Source of the DNA: Arcobacter_B sp049472135
GTDB lineage: Bacteria > Campylobacterota > Campylobacteria > Campylobacterales > Arcobacteraceae
Direction of reading: 5' to 3'
Assembly: GCF_049472135.1 (NCBI RefSeq)
Contig: NZ_JBMOVV010000002.1
Location: 62,001-126,000 of the forward strand
Length of the DNA stretch: 64,000 bases
Shown: positions 9,781-18,348 of the stretch, one piece after another
Numbering within the stretch: the stretch's first letter is position 1
Layout: each line of letters opens with the position of its first letter
Made by a program: the position numbers and the translations under genes
The notes under the pieces: model-generated
Seen by the model: only the letters and a program-made list of their open reading frames with translations
Databases searched by the model: none
Told to the model about the DNA's origin: nothing

Positions 9781-9843
9781 GATGTAATTATTTTATATAT
9801 TTTGCCCTATATAAACTTAAATCCCTATCTAATGGGGTTTTTA
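9769..9843 (-). promoter_or_regulatory. Inverted repeat in the leader of the secretion operon, covering the first start codon
   Basis: TAAAAACCCCAT at 9769-9780 and its exact complement ATGGGGTTTTTA at 9832-9843 flank 51 bases. In the minus-strand transcript the downstream arm contains the annotated AUG and the GGGG run that would serve the alternative start at 9768. Pairing would hide the initiation region of the TolC-like gene. The complementarity is seen directly; control of translation is inference. Confidence 0.5.
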
Positions 9844-9856
9844 GAAGTTATTTTTG

Positions 9857-9886
9857 TTTAAAAAGTAGTTTGACCTACTTTTTAAA
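9857..9886 (-). terminator. Hairpin terminator at the 3' end of metH
   Basis: A 12-bp stem, TTTAAAAAGTAG (9857-9868) with CTACTTTTTAAA (9875-9886), loop of six bases. The metH stop lies inside the arm. The T-run after the stem is short, so strength is uncertain; it separates metH from the secretion operon promoter region. Confidence 0.55.
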
Positions 9887-12800
9887 TATTATAATATTTT
9901 GCTTCGTGGTGAGGAACAACTATTGCACAAGTTGTTTGTTCTGGATGCATTTGGAATGTCTCAGATAATTCAATTCCAAACTTCTCTGGGTCTAATAAAT
10001 CAAAGATATCTCTGTTCATTGCTAAATCTGGACAAGCCGCATATCCAGGAGAGTATCTACAACCTACATATTGTTTCATTTGAACATCATTTAAAGTATG
10101 TCCTTCTTTTGGAACAATATCTAAATCAAGTCTGATTTGTTTATGTAAAACCTCTGCTAATGCTTCAGCAAGTTCAACACCAAGTCCATGAATTTGATAA
10201 TATTTATTAAACTCACCCTTATTATAGAACTCTCTCTCATAATCAGCTACTTTAAGCCCAGCACTTGCAAGAGTAAATCCTACTACATCTAATCTATCAT
10301 TTGCAAAATAATCAGCAATACATCTAAATGGTTTTCTTTGTTGTCTTGGGAACTCTAAAACTTTTATTGCTTCATCTAATGATGGCTTGTTTGCTCTTGC
10401 TTCTTCTTCTGAATTAAATAGATATTTTTTATCAAAGATATAAAGTTTATTATCATGTGACATACAAGGATAATACTCGTAAATAGCAATTGGGTCAAAG
10501 ATATTATTATCAATTAACTCTGCTTTTAACTCTTCATACATAGGTTTAACAACTTCTTCTTCATGCTTCAAGAAGTCTGTACTACTTTGTTTACCTCTTT
10601 TATATCCCCATCTTTGTCTAAATAATACTCTATGGTTAATCCATTTAAATACTAACTCTTTATCTACTTCATCACCTGTTTTTGCAACTCTATCCCAGAT
10701 TGGAGGGAAAGTAAATTGTGTAGGTTCAGGAAGTTCTATTTCTTCATAAGGTGGTATTTCAACTTCTTCTTTTGCAACTCTATCACTTGTATCAACTTCT
10801 TCAATTAAATCAGCAGCTAAAGCAGTGTTTTCTAAATCACCTTCTTCAATTCTTTGCATAGAAACAACACCATCAAAGGCATCTCTACAATAGAAGATTG
10901 GACCATCATAAATTGGTCTACAATAATCATTTACAAAACCTTTTGTAAGTGCAGCACCACCTAAAAGTACAGGAATATCAATACCCTCTTTTTGTAAAGC
11001 CTCAAGGTTTTCTTTCATTACTGCTGTTGATTTTACAAGTAATCCACTCATTCCTATTGCTTGTGCTTTATGCTCTTTAACTGCAATAATGAAGTCATTT
11101 AAATCAGCTTTAATACCAATGTTTATAACTTTAAATCCATTATTTGAAAGAATAATATCAACTAAGTTTTTACCAACATCATGTACATCACCTTTTACAG
11201 TTCCTAAAACAAGTACAGTTTCACTAGCTTTCTCTTCTTTTGGTAAATATGGATTTAAAGCATCAACAGTTGCTTTCATAGTTTCTGCACTTTGAAGTAC
11301 GAAAGGTAACTGCATTTGTCCTGAACCAAATAGCTCACCAATTACTTTCATACCATCAATTAACCACTCATTTACAATAACTTCTGGGTCAACTGTATGT
11401 CTTAACTCATCAACTAAAGGAAGCATTCTTTCTTTATCACCATCTAATAAAAGTTTTTTAACTTTCTCAATAGGTTCAAGTTTTTGGAACTCTTCATCAC
11501 TTGTATCTTCTTGGGCTTCTACATTTGAGAAGTGTTCAATAAACTTAAATAATGGGTCACCATTTTCTTGGTTGTTAAAGATTAAATCATCACAAGCTTT
11601 TCTATCTTCTTCTGAGATTTTATTTAAAGGCAAAATATGTTTTACATTTACAATTGCTGTTGTAAGACCTGCTTTTACACAATGGTCTAAATAAATAGAA
11701 TTTAAATAAATTCTTGCTTTTTGGTCAAGTCCAAAAGAGATATTTGAAAGACCTAAAGTAGTACCAACTTCAGGATGTCTTTTTTGGAACTCTCTAATTG
11801 CTTCAAGAGTTTCAATACCTGCTGTTCTATATTCATCATCACCAGAACCAATAGTAAATGTAAGCATATCAAATACTAAATCTTCAGGATTAAAACCATG
11901 TCTATTTACACATAAGTCATAAATTCTTTCAGCAACTTCAAGTTTTCTATCTAAAGTTTTAGCCATTCCAATTTCATCAATTACAAGACAAACAAGTGCA
12001 GCACCAAACTTCTTAGCTAATATACATATTTCATCAAACTTATCTTCACCATCTTCAAGATTTACTGAGTTGATAATACATCTTCCACCAATTTGTTTTA
12101 ATGCAGCTTCAAGTGCAGGAATTTGAGTTGAATCTGGCATTAAAGGAAGAGATACTTTTTGAGAGTATAAAGATACAACTTCATCCATATCTTTTCTCTC
12201 ATCTCTTCCCGCAAATCCAACAGATACATCAATTACATGAGCACCTGCTCTTACTTGTTGTTGACCTACTGATAAAGTACCTTCATAATCATTTGCTTTT
12301 AATAACTCTCTAAATGCTTTAGAACCAGTAGCATTTGATCTTTCACCTATTAAAAGTGGTGCTGGGTCTTGTTTTAATGGCATTACATTAAATAGCGATG
12401 CAAGAGAGGCTTTTAAAAATCCACTTGGTTTTCTAGGAACTTTACCTTCTATTGATTTAGATAATGCAGCAATATGCTCTGGTGTAGTACCACAACATCC
12501 ACCTAAGAAAGATACACCATTAAACTCTAAGAACTCTTCTGATAATTCAGTAAACTCTTTAGGTCCCATTGGATAGTAAGTTACTCCACCTTTATTTTGA
12601 GGAAGTCCTGCATTTGCGTGAACTGAAATAGGGAATTTACATACTTCACTTAAAGTTTTTACATGTTTATGTACTTGCTTTGGTCCCGTACCACAGTTAA
12701 ATCCTAAAGATAAAATATTAAATGGTTCCATAATAGCTGCAATTGTCATTGCATCTGTTCCAATAAGCATTGTTCCTGAAAGCTCAATTGTTACAGAAAC

Positions 12801-13361
12801 CATAATTGGTGTTTTAGGAGATACAGCAGTTAAAGCATGTAATGCAGCTTTAATTTGTAATGGGTCTTGACAAGTTTCAAGTAAGAAAATATCTGTCCCA
12901 CCATCAATTAAACCTTGAGCCATAATCTTGTAACCTTCATACATATCATCATAAGTAATATGACCTAATGAAGGAAGTTTTGTTCCAGGACCAATTGAAC
13001 CTAATACATATCTTGGTTTTTCTGGCGTACTATATTTTTCACAAGACTCTTTTACTAGTGCAGCACCTAACTTTGATAATTCATAAGAAGTTTCAGGAAT
13101 TTGATACTCATCTAATACCCATGGCATAGAACCAAAAGTATTCGTACTAATTAAATCAGCCCCTGCTTTTGCATAATTATCGTGAATTGTTCTAAGAACA
13201 TCTGGTGCAGTTAAATTTAAAAGCTCATTACAACCTTCTAAATTTCTTCCTTCATATTCCCAATCTTTATCTTTTATATCAGCAATTTGAAGTTGTGTAC
13301 CCATAGCTCCATCAATTACTAATACTCTGTTTTCTATTATACTTTTAATTTCTTCTATCAT
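9882..13361 (-). CDS. metH: Cobalamin-dependent methionine synthase
   Basis: 1159 residues, close to the usual ~1200. It transfers the methyl of 5-methyltetrahydrofolate to homocysteine through methylcobalamin. All modules are present: homocysteine-binding barrel (~1-310, zinc ligands Cys223, Cys289, Cys290 in GGCCG), pterin-binding barrel (~335-590), cobalamin-binding helical cap and Rossmann part (~630-850) with the D-x-H-x-x-G motif (Asp725, His727, Gly730), and the SAM-dependent reactivation domain (~890-1159, with RCxxGY-like V-G-C-R-Y-S-P-G-Y). It stands alone, with ~90 bases to the next gene upstream. No cobalamin or SAM riboswitch is apparent in that short leader. Identification is firm. 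Confidence 0.98.
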   Translation of the reverse strand: MIEEIKSIIENRVLVIDGAMGTQLQIADIKDKDWEYEGRNLEGCNELLNLTAPDVLRTIHDNYAKAGADLISTNTFGSMPWVLDEYQIPETSYELSKLGAALVKESCEKYSTPEKPRYVLGSIGPGTKLPSLGHITYDDMYEGYKIMAQGLIDGGTDIFLLETCQDPLQIKAALHALTAVSPKTPIMVSVTIELSGTMLIGTDAMTIAAIMEPFNILSLGFNCGTGPKQVHKHVKTLSEVCKFPISVHANAGLPQNKGGVTYYPMGPKEFTELSEEFLEFNGVSFLGGCCGTTPEHIAALSKSIEGKVPRKPSGFLKASLASLFNVMPLKQDPAPLLIGERSNATGSKAFRELLKANDYEGTLSVGQQQVRAGAHVIDVSVGFAGRDERKDMDEVVSLYSQKVSLPLMPDSTQIPALEAALKQIGGRCIINSVNLEDGEDKFDEICILAKKFGAALVCLVIDEIGMAKTLDRKLEVAERIYDLCVNRHGFNPEDLVFDMLTFTIGSGDDEYRTAGIETLEAIREFQKRHPEVGTTLGLSNISFGLDQKARIYLNSIYLDHCVKAGLTTAIVNVKHILPLNKISEEDRKACDDLIFNNQENGDPLFKFIEHFSNVEAQEDTSDEEFQKLEPIEKVKKLLLDGDKERMLPLVDELRHTVDPEVIVNEWLIDGMKVIGELFGSGQMQLPFVLQSAETMKATVDALNPYLPKEEKASETVLVLGTVKGDVHDVGKNLVDIILSNNGFKVINIGIKADLNDFIIAVKEHKAQAIGMSGLLVKSTAVMKENLEALQKEGIDIPVLLGGAALTKGFVNDYCRPIYDGPIFYCRDAFDGVVSMQRIEEGDLENTALAADLIEEVDTSDRVAKEEVEIPPYEEIELPEPTQFTFPPIWDRVAKTGDEVDKELVFKWINHRVLFRQRWGYKRGKQSSTDFLKHEEEVVKPMYEELKAELIDNNIFDPIAIYEYYPCMSHDNKLYIFDKKYLFNSEEEARANKPSLDEAIKVLEFPRQQRKPFRCIADYFANDRLDVVGFTLASAGLKVADYEREFYNKGEFNKYYQIHGLGVELAEALAEVLHKQIRLDLDIVPKEGHTLNDVQMKQYVGCRYSPGYAACPDLAMNRDIFDLLDPEKFGIELSETFQMHPEQTTCAIVVPHHEAKYYNI

Positions 13362-13451
13362 TCTTCTTTCACTTTTATTATTTGAAAATCTTATAATTAT
13401 TATATTTTAAAGTTATAATATACCAATTTATAACTTAAATTAATTTCTTTG

Positions 13452-14048
13452 TTATTTCTCTACAACTACTCTAATTACGCTAGCCTCGCCTTGATGACCT
13501 TTCCCTTCATCAAGAATAGTTACAACTTCTTTTACATCATTTTGACAAAGAGCAAAACCTTTTTTGAAATCTTCAACTGTATAAAGTAACTCTACATCTT
13601 TTGGGCCACCACTATTAAAGTTTAGCTGATTTACAGAGAAAAACTCCCCAACAAAAATTCCATCTGGTTTTAAAACATCTTCAATTTTTTCAAAAAGTTT
13701 TGCTCTATCTTCTTTATACATATGTAAGTATGAAGCTACAATTACATCATATTGCTCTTTTACTTCCCACTCATTTAAATCTGCACAAATAGTCTCAATA
13801 GAAACACCCTCTTCTAATGCTCTAAAATGAAGTTTAGAAAGTCCTATATCAGAAGCATCTATTGCAGTAACTTCCATACCTCTTTTTGCAAGAAAAATAG
13901 CATTTCTACCTTCTCCTTCACCTAAACATAAAACCTTTCCACCTCTTGGAAAAGTTTTTATTTTTGAAGCTATAAAACTATTTGGTTTTGTACCATAAAG
14001 GTAACCTTCTCTTGAAAACTTACTATTCCAAAACTCTTGTTGACTCAT
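13452..14048 (-). CDS. Class I SAM-dependent methyltransferase (TehB-like)
   Basis: 198 residues. The N-terminus W-N-S-K-F-S-R-E-x-Y-L-Y-G-T-K-P-N is typical of the TehB/thiopurine-type group. Motif I is VLCLGEGEGRNAIFLA (~39-54), followed by the acidic residue of A-I-D-A-S (~64) and the YDVIVASYLHMY post-II motif. It methylates a small molecule or oxyanion in relatives; the substrate here cannot be told. Its start overlaps the stop of the upstream lipoprotein gene by 4 bases (ATGA), so the two are co-transcribed. Confidence 0.85.
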   Translation of the reverse strand: MSQQEFWNSKFSREGYLYGTKPNSFIASKIKTFPRGGKVLCLGEGEGRNAIFLAKRGMEVTAIDASDIGLSKLHFRALEEGVSIETICADLNEWEVKEQYDVIVASYLHMYKEDRAKLFEKIEDVLKPDGIFVGEFFSVNQLNFNSGGPKDVELLYTVEDFKKGFALCQNDVKEVVTILDEGKGHQGEASVIRVVVEK

Positions 14049-14740
14049 TTTTTAGAATCCTTTTTTACACTACAATTTATTGTTATTCTATCTACTAAAG
14101 TTATGTACCACTTACCATCTTCTAGTTTATTTAGATGAAATACAATTTCTGGTGTTAAGATAACTTTGTAAGACATCAGTTCAATCATTTTTGCTTTATG
14201 AAAATCCTCTTTTTTAAAAGAGTCTTTTTTAAGCATATTTTTCTCTTCCATAAACTTTTTTAGCTTTGTACTAGTATTTGTACTTAAAAAAAGTCCATGA
14301 TTAGTCCAACCATAATAAGCATCATTATAAGGACTACAATTAAATTTAGTATCAGCCTCAATAATTGGAAGATTTACCGTTTTTTTAGGAACTCTTGAGA
14401 TTAAATGAGAGAATTCATCAATCTTAATAATCTCTTCTTCAATAACATTATAGAACATTTTTTGATATGAAAAGTTCTCATATCCATCAACTTTATATAA
14501 ATTATAAACACCAAAATCTTTGTTTATAAATTTTGTATTTAATAACTGTAAATTATTTTGAGACATAGCTTTTACTATCTCATGTACAGTTTTCAAAAGT
14601 TCATCAGAAACAACAGGTCTTTCATATACAAACTCTTTTTCTTTTGGTTGAATAATCTCATTAAAATCTTTTACAGAACAACCAGTAACTACTAATGCTA
14701 TAAACACTCCTACAGCAAAATTCTTAATAAATCTTCTCAT
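14045..14740 (-). CDS. Uncharacterised lipoprotein
   Basis: 231 residues. The N-terminal signal ends in a lipobox VVTGC (Cys21), so it should be lipidated and held at the inner or outer membrane. The mature part has no domain I recognise. It contains Cys pairs (N-C-S-P-Y ~113 and N-C-S near the C-terminus) that could form a disulfide. It is first of a two-gene unit with the TehB-like methyltransferase. Function unknown. Confidence 0.75.
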   Translation of the reverse strand: MRRFIKNFAVGVFIALVVTGCSVKDFNEIIQPKEKEFVYERPVVSDELLKTVHEIVKAMSQNNLQLLNTKFINKDFGVYNLYKVDGYENFSYQKMFYNVIEEEIIKIDEFSHLISRVPKKTVNLPIIEADTKFNCSPYNDAYYGWTNHGLFLSTNTSTKLKKFMEEKNMLKKDSFKKEDFHKAKMIELMSYKVILTPEIVFHLNKLEDGKWYITLVDRITINCSVKKDSKK

Positions 14741-14891
14741 TTAAAAAACTAATCCTAAAATTTTTTTGATAATATACCATAAGTAACTATTTAAACCCCT
14801 AAAAGGAATTTAGCATTTAAACTATGACCTAATTTTAATAATATCTTGGCTAGAATATTCATTAAAAATTAAATCATTAGGAATTTATAAG

Positions 14892-15812
14892 ATGACTGAA
14901 GCAAAATATATATGGATGGATGGAGAATTTGTAAACTGGCATGATGCAAAGGTACATGTTCTTTCTCATACTCTACACTATGGAAATGGTGCAATTGAGG
15001 GTACAAAAGCATATAAAACTCATGATGGAAGATGTGCGATTTTTAAATTAGAAGAGCACACTAAAAGACTTATAAACTCAGCGAAAATGACACTAATTGA
15101 TGTTCCATTTAGTGCTGAGGAATTAAATAAAGCACAAATTGAATTATTACAAAAAAATGAATTAACTGAAGGTGCTTACATTAGACCATTAGTATACTTA
15201 GGTTACGGTGTTATGGGACTTTATCACAAACAAGCTCCTGTAAATGTTTCTATTTCTGCATGGGAATGGGGAGCGTACTTAGGTGAAGAAGGTATGAAAA
15301 AAGGTGTAAGAGTAAAAATTGCATCTATGACTAGAAACTCAAATACTTCTGGAATGGGTAAAGCAAAAGCAGTTGCAAACTACTTAAACTCACAAATGGC
15401 AAAAGGTGAAGCGGTTGAATGTGGATATGATGAAGCATTATTAAGAGATGACCAAGGTTATATTGCAGAAGCTTCTGGTGCTTGTTTCTTTATCGTTAGA
15501 GATGGTGTAGTTATTACTCCTCCAAATGACAACTCTTTAGAGTCTATTACTCAAGCTACAGTTATTGATTTAGCTAAAGACTTAGGATACGAAGTTGTAA
15601 GAAGAAGATTAACAAGAGAAGAAGTATATATTGCAGATGAAGCATTCTTCACAGGAACAGCTGTTGAAGTTACTCCAATTAGAGATATTGATGCAAGAAT
15701 TATTGGTACTGGTTCAAGAGGACCAATTACTGAAGCATTACAAAAAGCTTACTTTGATGTTGTTCAAGGTAAAAATGAAAAATACACTAAGTATTTAACA
15801 TACATTAACTAA
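14892..15812 (+). CDS. ilvE: Branched-chain amino acid aminotransferase
   Basis: 306 residues, standard length for the class IV PLP aminotransferase. It makes valine, leucine and isoleucine from their 2-oxo acids. The PLP lysine is Lys159 in GKAKAVANYL. The conserved E-A-S-G-A-C-F-F (phosphate-binding side) and F-F-T-G-T-A-V-E-V-T-P-I near the C-terminus are present. It is preceded by AGGAATTTATAAG with a usable ribosome site and is divergent from the lipoprotein gene. The SPFH gene follows 42 bases downstream, possibly on the same transcript. Confidence 0.95.
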   Translation: MTEAKYIWMDGEFVNWHDAKVHVLSHTLHYGNGAIEGTKAYKTHDGRCAIFKLEEHTKRLINSAKMTLIDVPFSAEELNKAQIELLQKNELTEGAYIRPLVYLGYGVMGLYHKQAPVNVSISAWEWGAYLGEEGMKKGVRVKIASMTRNSNTSGMGKAKAVANYLNSQMAKGEAVECGYDEALLRDDQGYIAEASGACFFIVRDGVVITPPNDNSLESITQATVIDLAKDLGYEVVRRRLTREEVYIADEAFFTGTAVEVTPIRDIDARIIGTGSRGPITEALQKAYFDVVQGKNEKYTKYLTYIN

Positions 15813-15854
15813 TCTTTGTTAATATTTGGAAATTAAACTAAAATAAGGGAAAAA

Positions 15855-16940
15855 ATGCCAATAGACAACGACTATTTTAAAAACAGACAACAGCAAAATA
15901 ATGGTGGTGGTTCTAACAATGGTGGTGGTGGAAACTATCAACCACCTTTTGAGCCACCTGAATTTTTCAAAAACTTTGGAAAAAAAGCAGGATTTATTTA
16001 TGTAATAATCATACTTATAGCTGCACTATTTATCTTTAAACCATTTGTGATTATTGAATCAGGACAAGTTGGTATTAAAGTTACAACAGGTAAATATGAA
16101 GATAGACCTTTAACTCCAGGTTTCCACTTCTATATTCCAGTATTCCAAAAAGTTATTGTTGTAGATACAAAAGTAAGACTTATCAACTATAGAAGTGTTG
16201 AGCAAATGGGTGGATTTGACCAAAGTATTAGATCAAACCCTGCAATTAACATTCTTGATGCAAGAGGTTTACCAGTTTCTATTGAATTAACTGTTCAATA
16301 TAGACTTACAGCAGCGGGAGCTCCAACTACTATTGCTACTTGGGGTCTTGGATGGGAAGATAAAATTGTTAACCCAGTTGTAAGAAATATTGTAAGAAAT
16401 GTTGTTGGTGGATTTAACGCTGAAGAATTACCAACAAGAAGAAATGAGATTGCTACATTAATTGAAAATGGTATTAGAACACAAGTTGAAGCTTTAGAAG
16501 GTACTCCTGTAACAGTTGAGTCTGTTCAATTAAGAGAGATTGTATTACCTGAGAAAATTAAAGAGCAAATTGAAAGAGTTCAAATTGCTAACCAAGAAGC
16601 TGAAAGAGTAAGATACGAAGTTCAAAGAGCAAAACAAGAAGCTGAGAAAAAAGCTGCACTTGCAAAAGGTGAGGCTGACAGAAACAGAATTGAAGCACAA
16701 GGTAGAGCAGATGCTGTAACTATTGAAGCAAAAGCACAAGCTGCTGCAAATAAAGAGATTGCAAAATCTTTAACATCAGAACTACTACAAATGCAACAAA
16801 TTCAAGTTCAAGGAAAATTCAACGAAGCACTTAGAGAAAATAAAGATGCTAAGATTTTCTTAACTCCTGGTGGTTCAACTCCAAATATCTGGGTTGATAC
16901 AAAAGACAAATCAAGAGATACTGCAATTCACAGTAAATAA
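15855..16940 (+). CDS. Prohibitin/HflK-type SPFH membrane protein
   Basis: 361 residues. A Gly/Asn-rich N-terminal tail (~15-30) is followed by one membrane helix (~45-68), an SPFH domain (~75-230, beginning VIIESGQVGIKVTTG) and a long Glu/Lys/Ala coiled coil (~235-320). SPFH proteins form large cages around membrane proteases such as FtsH, or organise membrane domains. There is no HflC partner next to it, which suggests a homomeric prohibitin-like protein. It is followed by a hairpin at 16944-16968. Confidence 0.9.
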   Translation: MPIDNDYFKNRQQQNNGGGSNNGGGGNYQPPFEPPEFFKNFGKKAGFIYVIIILIAALFIFKPFVIIESGQVGIKVTTGKYEDRPLTPGFHFYIPVFQKVIVVDTKVRLINYRSVEQMGGFDQSIRSNPAINILDARGLPVSIELTVQYRLTAAGAPTTIATWGLGWEDKIVNPVVRNIVRNVVGGFNAEELPTRRNEIATLIENGIRTQVEALEGTPVTVESVQLREIVLPEKIKEQIERVQIANQEAERVRYEVQRAKQEAEKKAALAKGEADRNRIEAQGRADAVTIEAKAQAAANKEIAKSLTSELLQMQQIQVQGKFNEALRENKDAKIFLTPGGSTPNIWVDTKDKSRDTAIHSK

Positions 16941-16943
16941 AAT

Positions 16944-16968
16944 AATAGAGTAGATTTTCTACTCTATT
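16944..16968 (+). terminator. Hairpin after the SPFH gene
   Basis: AATAGAGTAGA (16944-16954) pairs with TCTACTCTATT (16958-16968), loop TTT. There is no T-run after it, so it may be an attenuator or mRNA-end structure rather than a complete terminator. Confidence 0.4.
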
Positions 16969-16980
16969 AGAATTAAAACA

Positions 16981-17265
16981 ATGAAAAAATCAAAACTACT
17001 TTTAATACTATTTTTATTAATTATCAATCATTCTCTTAATGCAGAAGATAATATTAAGAGTAATAAAAAGATAGATTTAAATCTATCTTTAGAAGAGGAT
17101 AGATACTCAAAATACAAAGATGAAAAATACTTAGCTCCTCCACCAACAACAGAAGAATCTAAAAAACTTAAAGATGATGATATAGAAATTGGTGGAGAAA
17201 TAGAAGTAGATAAAGTTACAAAAGAAGTTGAAAAACTGAAACTTGATATAAGTAAAAAATTTTAA
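16981..17265 (+). CDS. Small exported protein of unknown function
   Basis: 94 residues. Residues 1-21 (MKKSKLLLILFLLIINHSLNA) form a Sec signal peptide with cleavage before E-D. The mature part is short, highly charged and rich in Lys/Glu/Asp, with no cysteine and no domain I recognise. It ends 8 bases before hisIE, so it is probably translated from the same transcript. Function unknown. Confidence 0.65.
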   Translation: MKKSKLLLILFLLIINHSLNAEDNIKSNKKIDLNLSLEEDRYSKYKDEKYLAPPPTTEESKKLKDDDIEIGGEIEVDKVTKEVEKLKLDISKKF

Positions 17266-17273
17266 GGGTACAA

Positions 17274-17954
17274 ATGGAAGCAATAGAAAAAATTGACTGG
17301 GAAAAAATGAATGGTTTACTTCCAGTAATCACACAAGATGCAAAAACTAATGAAGTTTTAATGTTAGCATATATGAATAAAGAAGCATTAGAATTAACTA
17401 TTAAAACAAACTACGCACACTACTTTAGTAGAACAAAACAAAGAATATGGAAAAAAGGTGAAAGCTCAAATCACACACAAGAGATTGTAAATATAATGCT
17501 TGATTGTGATAATGACACTCTTTTACTAAAAGTAAATCAAGAAGGTGTTGCTTGTCATACAGGAAGAAAATCATGTTTCTTTACTGATTTACAAACAAAT
17601 GAAGAAGTAAGTAAAGTTGAAGTAGATACAACAGCTGCTTATGGAGTTATTGATACTTTATATCACACTATTCTTGATAGAAAAAATGATGACCCAAATA
17701 AATCTTATACAGCAAAACTTTTAAAAGGTGAGCAAAACTCAATGCTTAAAAAGATTGTAGAAGAATCAGGTGAATTTACTTTTGCAATTAAAGATAATAA
17801 TGAAGAAGAGATTATTTATGAAGCAGCTGATATTACATATCATGTTTTAGTGGCATTAGCTTCAAAAAATATAAGTCCAGATAGAGTTAAACAAGAATTA
17901 GCTAGAAGATTTGGAATGTCAGGAATTGAAGAAAAAAATGCAAGAACTAAATAA
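17274..17954 (+). CDS. hisIE: Bifunctional phosphoribosyl-AMP cyclohydrolase / phosphoribosyl-ATP pyrophosphatase
   Basis: 226 residues, the fused form. It does steps 2 and 3 of histidine synthesis. The HisI half (~1-115) has the W-x-K-G-E-S-S-x-H motif and the metal-binding C-D-x-D and C-H-T-G-R-x-S-C-F. The HisE half (~125-215) has G-E-x-x-F-A-I-K and E-A-A-D-I-x-Y-H. It is not in a his operon here. It ends at a strong terminator. Confidence 0.96.
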   Translation: MEAIEKIDWEKMNGLLPVITQDAKTNEVLMLAYMNKEALELTIKTNYAHYFSRTKQRIWKKGESSNHTQEIVNIMLDCDNDTLLLKVNQEGVACHTGRKSCFFTDLQTNEEVSKVEVDTTAAYGVIDTLYHTILDRKNDDPNKSYTAKLLKGEQNSMLKKIVEESGEFTFAIKDNNEEEIIYEAADITYHVLVALASKNISPDRVKQELARRFGMSGIEEKNARTK

Positions 17955-17973
17955 TTTTATTTAGTTCTTTTTT
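17942..17973 (+). terminator. Intrinsic terminator after hisIE
   Basis: AAGAACTAAAT (17942-17952) pairs with ATTTAGTTCTT (17959-17969), followed by a run of T to 17973. The stem includes the last hisIE codons and stop. Confidence 0.75.
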
Positions 17974-18056
17974 AAATAAAATTAAATCTTACTTTTAGTA
18001 CCCGCGACTAAGTTGCAATTAATACTTTAAAGATATAATTCCCAAAAGGAGTTATG

Positions 18057-18314
18057 ATGGCTAATGAATGTCAATACTGCTCTAAAAAAATACCTATTTC
18101 AAAAGTTTTTTGTTCCAAAGATTGTAAAGAGAACTATTTTGAAAAAGCAATTATAAATATTCCAAAACCTTTCGTGAAAAGACTTTATTTCTTTTGTAAT
18201 GAAAATGAAAGAGAAACTGAGATTTCAAAGTTTTGTGAAAGACACAATTGGAAAGAAAAGCTTGTAAAAGAAAAAATAGAAGAGATTTATTTAGAGTATT
18301 TTAAATGTGGATAA
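18057..18314 (+). CDS. Small Cys-rich zinc-ribbon-like protein
   Basis: 85 residues from the second of two adjacent ATGs (18054 and 18057). AAGGAG ends at 18051, 5 bases before the second ATG but only 2 before the first, so I prefer the second. The N-terminus has C-Q-Y-C and C-S-K-D-C, two pairs as in zinc ribbons, then a basic helical part ending K-C-G. No family assigned. It is a monocistronic unit between two terminators. Confidence 0.7.
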   Translation: MANECQYCSKKIPISKVFCSKDCKENYFEKAIINIPKPFVKRLYFFCNENERETEISKFCERHNWKEKLVKEKIEEIYLEYFKCG

Positions 18315-18337
18315 AAAAGTAGATTTTCTACTTTTTT
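18313..18337. terminator. Bidirectional terminator between the small Cys-rich gene and mrp
   Basis: AAAAAAGTAGA (18313-18323) pairs with TCTACTTTTTT (18327-18337), loop TTT. It has an A-run on one side and a T-run on the other, so it can serve both convergent genes. Confidence 0.8.
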
Positions 18338-18348
18338 ATCTTGAAGTC

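Noticed and set aside
9899..12313. Several plus-strand open frames opposite metH
   Set aside because: They lie wholly inside metH, whose domains and motifs are complete, and have no ribosome sites or familiar proteins.
16545..16739. Minus-strand Cys/Phe-rich frame inside the SPFH gene
   Set aside because: Antisense of the Glu/Lys/Ala coiled coil, which gives such composition by chance.
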